Assembly: GCA_021234155.1 (NCBI GenBank)
Contig: JAJEKV010000083.1
Coordinates: 2,754,241-2,818,240, forward strand
DNA length: 64,000 bases
From: Isoetes taiwanensis
Lineage: Eukaryota > Streptophyta > Lycopodiopsida > Isoetales > Isoetaceae
Direction of reading: 5' to 3'
The translations under genes were made by a program, and so were the position numbers. The notes under the pieces were generated by a model that ran no database searches, was not told where the DNA came from, and worked only from the letters and a program-made list of their open reading frames with translations. The stretch's first letter is position 1, and each line of letters opens with the position of its first letter. Positions 56,400-64,000 of this stretch are shown here, piece by piece.

Positions 56400-56400
<1 letters not shown>
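55560..56400. other. Downstream region of VPS23, no gene seen
   Basis: The sequence after the stop is a plausible 3' UTR, followed by AT-rich sequence. 'tttttagggtaagaata' at about 56370 nearly repeats at 56436 beyond the 40-T run. Confidence 0.4.
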
Positions 56401-56402
<2 letters not shown>

Positions 56403-56445
<43 letters not shown>

Positions 56446-57890
56446 GTAAGAATTGGTTTTTCCATTAATCAAGAAAAACAGTACATGGTTGACCTGCTAA
56501 AAATAGCATAGATCATTGAAACAAAATGTCCCTAGATTTTAGGTGAGTGGAGAACTAGTCAAAAGATGTAGTCAGAGTTGAAGTTTGACTCGTTATGGTA
56601 GAAGTCAAAATTTTCAAATAACAGTCTGTTGGTGGTAGAAAAAGAGTCACGACCCCAGCAAAATTCTTCAATCACCTGTACTAGCCAAAACCAAAACAAG
56701 ATTAGGAAGCAAGGTTGAGCAAAAGATGTTAGGGTTGGTGGGGATACAATCCTGTGAATTCGTGATATAAGATTAAGAGAGTGGCGTGCTTAAGAGCAAA
56801 GGGAGTCCAATTTGGCATTAAAGTATGAGTAGAAAGGTGCAAACAGATCCAATCTTCTCTCAAAGAATGTCATCAATGCAAGAGGACTCAATTTCACTTA
56901 AGGCAGTAAGGAACCATATAGATCTCATGTAAGTCTATGCGTATAGTAATTGCTCCCCTCAGATTTGAGAACTGATTTTCTGACATGTAATAGTGGTACA
57001 TAGATAAAAACTCAAACATGCAGAACATCTGAGTCACTTCTCTGCAGAAGGCTTGTGTAGACTTGTTTTCTTGCCTATAATGCATTGGGATCCATTCATG
57101 TCGCCTTAAAAGCTCAAGTTCTTGATCTGCATCCTTCTTAGTGTCTCCCAACTCCCCAAGGCTTTCTTTACATACTCTCAGATATGCTAGCATCATCACA
57201 AAATACAGAGTTAGAATTAATGACACATAAATTAGATACAAACAAATCAAAAGTCCCCCTAAAAGCACCAATTGAGTCCCACTTCCTGTTATACTTGTTA
57301 GCCAATTTCCTTTGTGAGTGCGGTAGATTCAATATCAAGCTGGAAATGCATCTTAATCCAAAAGATAGAGAAGTTCTTTTTACCATACACAACTCTATTT
57401 CTTGCTTTCCAAATATTTCATAAGGCAATGAACATAATAGTATTGGCAAAAGCACAATTGTTTTGAATATATTTAAGAGATTGCCATTAACTTTCATAGG
57501 GAAGAGGTAGCCTAGCTTCTCATTGAACCAAGACCAGAAAGAATTAAGCTTAGGACAGAGAAATATATGTTCAGTGCACTCTTCCATACTGCAACCAAGC
57601 TGGCAGTTTGGAGAAATATCCTCATATCTCCTGGAGGTCATTTGCAGGGTAGAAATACTTTTGTTTGCCAGTAACCAGAAAAAGAAACTTACCTTAGGAA
57701 AACAATAAGAGTGCCACACTTCATAAAACAGAAATTTACAAGAATTTAGCGCTGGCGGAGCCAGCGCCTTGTGCACACTTCGTAGTTGGTAGTTATTAAA
57801 GATGAAGCAATATTTGCTTTGAGTCGCCAATATTGCAAGCGTGCAACTGAAGAGGTCATAATCTTTCATTTATTTAGGGTGTGTTAACCT
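56403..57890 (-). mobile_element. L1-type LINE 3' fragment with 40-T (poly-A) tail
   Basis: Minus-strand element. A 40-base T run (56403-56442) is its poly(A) tail. The protein (57869-57168) is the C-terminal zf-RVT region of plant L1 elements: KVSFFFWLLANKSISTLQM, then CQLGCSMEECTEHIFLCPKL followed by FWSWFNEKLGYLFP. The spacing W..L....S-T..........C...C....E...H.F..C matches that domain. The frame is open for about 230 codons. Everything upstream (endonuclease, RT) is missing through 5' truncation near 57890, as usual for LINEs. Confidence 0.85.
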
Positions 57891-57964
57891 ATTGCAAAGT
57901 ATAAGTCTTACTCGTGGTACATATAATCTTCGCTCAAATTATATACGCCCTAATCTGGTTAGGG

Positions 57965-58200
57965 TCCCAAGAACGGAAACCTCCCAAATTTTCCTACTTG
58001 GAAACCTCCCCAGCTTTCCTGCAAAGCCTGGGGAGGTTTCCAGTTCTGCTAACTTGGGGAGGTTTCCAGAAAACTAACAGGGAGGTTTCAAGATTGTTAA
58101 CTTTGGGGAGGTTTCCCAAATCTATTATTGTTTATGATATTTTTTGATGTTAACTTTGGGGAGGTTTCCCAAATCTATTATTGTTTATGATATTTTTTGA
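57965..58200. repeat. Array of GGGGAGGTTTCC motifs with a 52-bp tandem repeat
   Basis: GGGAGGTTTCC or close variants occur about five times on the plus strand, and its complement GGAAACCTCCC two to three times at the left, so the two orientations face each other. The last part contains two tandem ~52-bp units ('gttaactttggggaggtttc' to 'gatattttttgat') at about 58096-58147 and 58148-58201. Confidence 0.8.
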
Positions 58201-58204
58201 TCTA

Positions 58205-60160
58205 CGGATAACAGCCACTCATAATAACCTAAAATTAATGTGAGCGTCTAGAATTAATTCTTTCCTCTTTTCGTATGCAGTTCTATTTTTGTTGCATGTT
58301 TTCCTTTTCAGTACATTCTTGAAGCTAGAGGAGGAGCGCCATACGGATGAGGGCGATTTTGAAGAGCACTTCAATCTCGTTGTTTGTTTCTATGATGCCG
58401 GTGGATCCCTTGGATACTAGCGCTGATTCGTGCATTGTTTCTCGATTAAACCCTTAGAATCCGGTGAGGGAAGGAATCCAGGGGAACATCCGGCTTCGTG
58501 CCAAAAATCCCTCATTGTTTTGTTCTCGATGCCAGGACCCAAACTTCCGGTCCAAAATCCGGCCCCGGCTTTCTAAAAGAAGAAAGCGTACCATAGGGCA
58601 AGGATTTGAAAGCGGAGGTTGGCGAGGTTCTTGTCAATCATTTGAAAGCGTGTTTTGAAGCAATTTACGGCGAGGTTAAACAGCGCCAAGCGAGTTCGCC
58701 AATTTAAGCCCGGCCTTCTCGACCGCCAAATCAGTTTCCCATTTAATGCTTTGTTTTCGCCGCCAAATCTTGCTTTCTTTTGGTCTTCATCAAAACCTCA
58801 CGTTGATGGGTAAATAGTTTTGCATAAATTTCGACAAATTTGTAGCCGGGGATTTTTTTTTGTGGCATCTTTGATTCAAGTTTGAATATGCGAGGAGTAA
58901 GCGGGTTTGGCTAATTCAAGGCACCGCTCAAGATTTAAAAGAAAAACCACCATCAGCAAAACTCGAGAGATCAAGAGATCTTCACACTTGACTAAAAAGC
59001 CCGACTCACAAGGACATTCACCACCGACGATCACGTTGCACCACCGCCATGCGTATAACAGAACCTTGATTGGGGAAGTGAGTTCCATGTCCACGCCCAA
59101 ACCGAGCCATCGAGAACCCGGAGCTGCGGAGACCACTTGGAAGGGGGGGCAGAGTGTCATGAATAGCCAACACCCGGTGAACAAGACCGCACAAAACAAG
59201 AAGATACAACATCTGGATGAACCTTCCAAACCGCACCACCACATCACCCCGAGGGACTATAGGTATGTGTAGCGGAATACTCCCCGCCACTTGTTCCCGG
59301 ATAGCAGGTCAACATCCTTCGGTGGCGAGCTTGTTGTGGCCTTCATGGTGGAAATTTGTGGAGCATTATCTACGGTTTATGCCCTCACTTGCGCGAGGTT
59401 GCCAGGGATTGGGTCAGGGGCTCATTTTGGTGAGATTGAATAGCCAACAATTCTTCGCTTCATGTATATCGGTGCTTGGGCTCGTCGCGGCGACAAGCCT
59501 TGCATCCGTGGCTTATTTGGTTGGTGTGGATTGATTTGGAAGTGGCGGACGGTTGTGGATCTTCAGGGGATTCAGCAGCCTGCGGCCTCTCGATTCCTCG
59601 ACTTCGGTACAAGCTATTTCAAAGCTTTTGGTGTTCAAAGGGATTAGTAAAGCGGAAGTTTTCCATTTAGCGGGACTTCTTGGGTGTGGTAGATGGTGAT
59701 GGCGGTTTGTCTTGATTAGAGTTCGCGGTTGTTGTGGAGTGTCGAGGGTATCAGCGTCTCTTTGGGGCAGTTCTCCTTCCTCCTCACTTGCTTTGTAACA
59801 TTACCATTCTTTTTAATATATTGCGACCACAGTTCTTAAAAAAAAAAAAACTTCGGAGATCAAAAGATCTCATAGCCCTCGTCGGTTTTAATCCCGCCAT
59901 TTTGAAATGCGGCTAATCAAGAAAGCCGCGGACTTCAAAATCTTCAAACCGCTCCTCTCGCACTTTTTACATGATGGGACAATCCCCGGAAGTTACTCTC
60001 CGAAACTCGACCATTTGTAAGAGCGCTTTCTCCAGGGTGGGTGGCCGCCTCCTCCTCCTTTTATATGAAAACAAACACCTACCTAGACTACTTCGAGAAG
60101 CGCCATGGCTCGAGAAGGTTTGCAAATTCTAGAAGGCGCCATGGCTTACCGATTAGCTTC
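58205..60160. other. No gene recognised; possible polyadenylated retro-sequence ending at 59849
   Basis: Frames on both strands overlap (58876-59290) without recognisable domains. Around 59790-59849 'tttgtaacattaccattctt', an AT-rich stretch and a 12-A run resemble the 3' end of a plant LINE or a retrocopy. Confidence 0.35.
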
Positions 60161-60848
60161 CAACACTACAAAAAATTGCCTCTATTACGACGTCTATTAC
60201 GGCGCCCGGGCGTCGTTGAGCGCCGATGAACGACGCCAAAAGTCGATGAACGGCGCCATAACGACGTCAACGCATTCGTTTCACAACAGCGGACGCAGCG
60301 TCATAGCCGCGTCGTCTTAAAGCGGCGGCGTGGCGTCGTTTCAACGCGGCAGATGCGTAAAGGCGTACAGCGGTACGGGCTACGGCAGTGCGGGCGCGTC
60401 GGAAGTGGGTTCTTTGGCGTGGCGACCCGCGTGTTTGACGTCGTTTAACGGCGTCCGTACGCAATAGCGTGGCGCGGAAACTTGGACGGATTACCGGCCA
60501 GTGGCTGGTCGACGTAGTAACACGTAAGCAACGCCGTCATTCAGCGACGTTTACGGTATTAAAAATTATTTTTTTAATTATTTTTTAATTTTTTTTATAA
60601 ATTGAAAACAATAATAATAATACATTTATTATGAATGAAGTTAATACATTTAATTTAAAGCCTATAAAATGAATTTAACCAATAAAGAAATATATAAGAT
60701 TTTAACGTCATTAAATGATGTAATTTTAAATATATTAAAAAAATACAAAAATAAATGAAGCCCCAATTTTTTTTAGCTAAATACATTAATCAATAAATTA
60801 AGCTAAATACATTAATCAATACATTAAGCATATTGAAAATTAAATGCT

Positions 60849-61200
60849 TACCCGGTACAAAGGTGGCAAAGTTGTTTTGCACAAACAACGCATTTGCTAG
60901 GAGTGTACATGCAAAACAATAAATTCAATGATTAGTAAAATATTAGTATAAAATAAACAACTTAAAGGAAAAAAAATATGGAAAATCAATGGGGAGGGTG
61001 GTTTCAATGGACGTCCCCTTCTTGGATAACAATTTAACCTAAATAAAGCATTAGTATTTTATTAGCGTATTGAAAAATTAAATCCTTACCTCGAAGAAGA
61101 GGTGCCAACTTGTTTTGCAAAGAACAACACATTTTGCTAGGAGTGTACATGCAAAACAAAAAATTCAATGATTAGAAAGAAATAGTATAAAACAACTAAT
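60849..61200. repeat. Two ~115-bp direct repeats inside the CACTA-like element
   Basis: The block with 'ctaggagtgtacatgcaaaa' and 'aattcaatgattag' occurs at about 60849-60965 and 61087-61204, about 240 bp apart, with scattered differences. Confidence 0.75.
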
Positions 61201-61212
61201 AAGGAAAAATTT

Positions 61213-61530
61213 TGGAAAGAAGAAGGGTCTAGATCTTTTAGCAGCGTCTTCTTAGATGGGAAAAAATTAGAAGAAGAATGGAAGAATTCAAGAAGAAAAA
61301 GGCTAAGAAGAAGAGGAGGAAACGAAAATGGGGAGGAAGAATCTAAGAAGATGAAAGCAAGAGGGGGATTAAGAGTAAGAATTTGAATAAGAGGAGGAAG
61401 AAGTAGTATAAGAGGAGGAAGAATCGAAGAAGAAGAAGATGACAAAGGAATGGAAGAATATGTATGAAAGAAGGATGCAAGAATGGAAGAAGAAGAATGA
61501 AGGTTGAAGGAAGAACAAACAACAAATACA
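61213..61530. repeat. Purine-rich (GAA/AGG) tract
   Basis: About 300 bp of nearly pure A/G on the plus strand. The minus-strand Leu/Ser/Phe-rich open frames across it come from the composition. Confidence 0.85.
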
Positions 61531-61819
61531 AAAAGCCCTAAATCTACCCAAAAACAAGTTTAGATTCAAAAAACGAGTTGGTTGATCCGTGCACATACCT
61601 TATGAAGCTTGTCTTACACTTAGAATAGACCCCAAAGTAGATCCGCGCCGAAAATCGCCTCAAAAAACGGCTCCTCCATAAGCTTTGCTTGCTTTCGAAA
61701 ATAAGCGGCGGGATTGCGCTGTTTTCGATTTAAATCCACGGTGACGTCGTTAAGCGGCGACAAAAACGTCGATTAAGCGGCGTTTGTAACGCAACGTTTT
61801 TTTACGACGACCCATTTTT

Positions 61820-62700
61820 TTTTTATTTTTTTTTTGCATGTACACTTGATACATGGGTTTATTTAACTAGATAGGGGTTTATTTGACTTGCTACACCCAT
61901 TAAAGTTATGAAATATACCACCATGAAAATGTTCAATGTTTTGTGGTACATCCGTTCAGCTATGAGGTATATAATACGATGATGATAACTAGTAATACCT
62001 TACCTGCTACGATAACTAATACCTTACCAACATGCAAAGATGTAGTTTATCTTAAAATTTTATTTTGTTAGATTTAAAAAGGTTAGGTTTCCACCAATAG
62101 TATATGTAGCTACGTGTTAAACATTAACGACGACATATATATATTTTTTTTAATTTTGTCCCCCGCTATGAGAACTAATACCCTACCAACATGCTTAAGA
62201 TGTCGTTTATCTCAACAAGCTAGGCCGACTTAGGAAGCTAATGACGAAAAAATCAGAATTTAAGTCCGTACTATGCATTAATTACTTAATTTATTTAATG
62301 TCTTGCTCTCTTGCAAAAGCGGGCCTTGACTTCTAACCGCCACAACGGGAGGAGTACAGGTCCAAACTCCATTCCGTCCGTTCCCCTTGCTTCAGCATTC
62401 TCATGCATGTGATTGACCACGTTTCAAGTGCAAAAGACCAAAACTTCGGCACCCAAAACGCAAACCTGCTAGAACCGGCAACTCATAGGGTTTACGTTTT
62501 GAGGCTCTATGCTTGTCGATTTGACTAGGACCTTGCGCCCGTGTCTTGACGAGAGGGGGGACGCCCGAAGCACCGGACCTAAAAACCACCCGAAGCAACT
62601 TGCCCCAAAAGTCCCTCTCGAAGGCGTCCCGGCGGCCGGACGGGCAACTTCCCTCCCCGGGCCGTGATCCGCTACGCCAATGGACCTTTAACGCCGACAT
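61820..62700. other. No gene seen
   Basis: AT-rich up to 62300, then GC-richer up to the hAT-like element at 62711. A minus-strand frame across 62802-62401 is unrecognised. Confidence 0.4.
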
Positions 62701-62710
62701 TGCCCTAGGG

Positions 62711-63888
62711 CAGTGTTGTTTACGTACGCGTGCGTATCCTTTATGGACGTCTAGTACCTCATGAAATGTACCAGACGTACTGTACATGAAAAAAAACTGC
62801 AAAAGTTCGATGAAAATTTTTAAGTACCGTACTTATCACAAGTACTTGTGCGGGGCGTACTAACGCCCTAATAAGGTACTTAACATGTCTAGTGGAGCAA
62901 CTAGTACAATATGTCCCTTACTTCTCCTTGCACCCCTTTAGGCCAATTGCTAGGGAGAAATACATCATTTTTACCAAGTTAATATACCATTTGCCAAGTT
63001 AATACCAAGTTATAAGAAATAATTCATTTAATTTCTTTCAAATATCAAGCTCACAAGTCGTGATGTTGCTTTCATGTATTTTTTGTGATAGTTTAACATT
63101 CGAATGATGTTAATGTAGAAAATCATATGGTTTTAGATCCAATAGAGAGTTTTTCATGATTCATGATTCAACAAGAGTCCAAACAACAATTCAAATGGCT
63201 TTGCCCTTCCAAATTGTTAAAAAAAAGATAAAATAAAAATAAAAGAGAGGGAAAAGTAACCAAACCTAGCATTCTAGGTCACGACCACAATTTAGCAACG
63301 GTCCGCAGAGAAATCTCCAAGTTCTTCAGAGCTCTATCGACTTTCTGCCTTTCTGCCGCTTGTCATGAACTTGAACTTCCACTACCAGTGTCTACTTGAA
63401 AGCCATCCAGCATTTATTTGAAAGCCAGTGTTGGGTAAGTACAAAAAAAATAGATCGATTTACACCGTACCTTCTTTCTAAACTGATATGCACATTTTGC
63501 AGTGACTTTGATTGACAAAAATGCCTCCGGAAGAAACTCTATTGTGGGAAAAGTGCTATGTGTAATACAGGTTTCTATGAATATAGTTTCCGTTTAGTAT
63601 GAATAAGTGCAATTTCATATATACTTAATAGGAATGCAAAGAGATCTACAAATATGTCATTGGTAGCAAAGTCCAAGGTCATGTAGCATAAACTATGAAA
63701 ATTTAACATTTGGCGGGGAGTACTAAACGCACTAGGCGTATTATGCATTAACGCATTCATACACGTGCTAAACAAAATTGAAAAAAGCGTGCTTAACGTA
63801 CTTTGAGCTCAACGTCTTGTAACCACGTAATGCGGCTTGTATGCGTCTAGCACCGTACTTGTCTGCAGACGTGCGTATTAACACTTGC
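62711..63888. mobile_element. Small non-autonomous hAT-like element flanked by CCCTAGGG
   Basis: The 8-mer CCCTAGGG lies at 62703-62710 and again at 63889-63896. Between them the left end reads CAGTGTTGTTTACGTACGC, and the reverse complement of the right end reads GCAAGTGTTAATACGCACG, an imperfect inverted repeat with hAT-like CAGTGTT. Both subterminal regions are rich in GTAC, CGTACTT and ACGT motifs. There is no transposase frame. CCCTAGGG is itself a palindrome, so it could be a preferred site. Confidence 0.75.
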
Positions 63889-64000
63889 CCCTAGGGACCA
63901 AGTTTTGTGGCGAGAAGCCCACCCCTTCTCGAAGAAGCGTAAACTATCTCATGTGCAACACTTTCGTAGTCAATTGGCCTAGGAGGTGGTTCTTTTGAAT

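Larger units (their letters stand above)
60164..61815. mobile_element. CACTA (En/Spm)-like non-autonomous element, right end unclear
   Basis: The left end reads CACTACAAAAAATTGCC (60164), a typical CACTA terminus. It is followed by about 400 bp dense in CGACG/CGTCG and GGCG motifs in both orientations (60185-60555), the usual subterminal repeat region. Similar CGTCG/GCGGCG motifs reappear at 61735-61812 ('gtgacgtcgttaagcggcga', 'acgacgaccc'). The interior has no transposase. A matching GTAGTG-type right terminus and a 3-bp target duplication were not found, so the right edge is a guess. Confidence 0.65.

Noticed and set aside
61137-61596. Leu/Phe/Ser-rich minus-strand open frames
   Set aside because: They are translations of a purine-rich tract on the other strand.

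Overview
The window reads as nuclear DNA of a land plant with a large, repeat-rich genome. Three things point there: plant-type gene families (XIP-like aquaporin, PSPG-box glycosyltransferase, PEPPER-like KH protein, RAF-like PB1-class kinase, NDR kinase, nsLTP), introns with GT..AG borders of roughly 50 bp to several hundred bp, and the whole range of plant transposons. I cannot name the species. A fern, lycophyte or seed plant would all fit. Only one gene looks intact, the ESCRT-I subunit VPS28 (22486-23133). Almost everything else is a decayed gene fragment or a mobile element.

Layout. 1-2320: a ~600-bp direct duplication and unrecognised sequence. 2325-8538: a minus-strand unrecognised gene that appears to be split by a ~4.6-kb MuDR-like (MULE) DNA transposon at about 2865-7505. 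The transposon carries two convergent genes and, at both ends, arrays of a 20-bp near-palindrome (GTATATCGAGTTCGATATAC and variants). This is the least ordinary structure in the window. 11.4-14.2 kb: 3' half of a Ty3/gypsy chromovirus (integrase, chromodomain, polypurine tract, LTR) ending next to a dead RAF-like kinase (14194-16431), which also has a LINE inserted in it. 16.6-17.1 and 26.2-26.8 kb: two copies, in opposite orientation, of one long-TIR foldback/MITE family. 18.0-20.1 kb: fragments of a UDP-glycosyltransferase and an aquaporin. 22.5 kb: VPS28. 27-35 kb: little that can be read. 35.0-39.5 kb: a minus-strand LTR retrotransposon in which only gag is recognisable. 40.0-44.1 kb: KH-domain and NDR-kinase pseudogenes on the same strand. 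45-47 kb: a polyadenylated repeat and a second LINE of the kind seen at 14.6 kb. 48.7-52.1 kb: a nearly complete hAT element with a perfect 8-bp target duplication. 53.2 kb: an nsLTP gene with one frameshift. 54.3-55.5 kb: VPS23/ELC, the ESCRT-I partner of VPS28, with several frameshifts. 56.4-57.9 kb: L1-type LINE with a 40-T (poly(A)) tail. 60.2-61.8 kb: CACTA-like remnant. 62.7-63.9 kb: a small non-autonomous hAT element with 8-bp flanks.

The genes do not form a pathway. The one functional link is VPS28 and VPS23, both subunits of ESCRT-I, about 31 kb apart on the same strand. All calls come from reading the sequence by eye, without any database search. Element edges without a target duplication are approximate.
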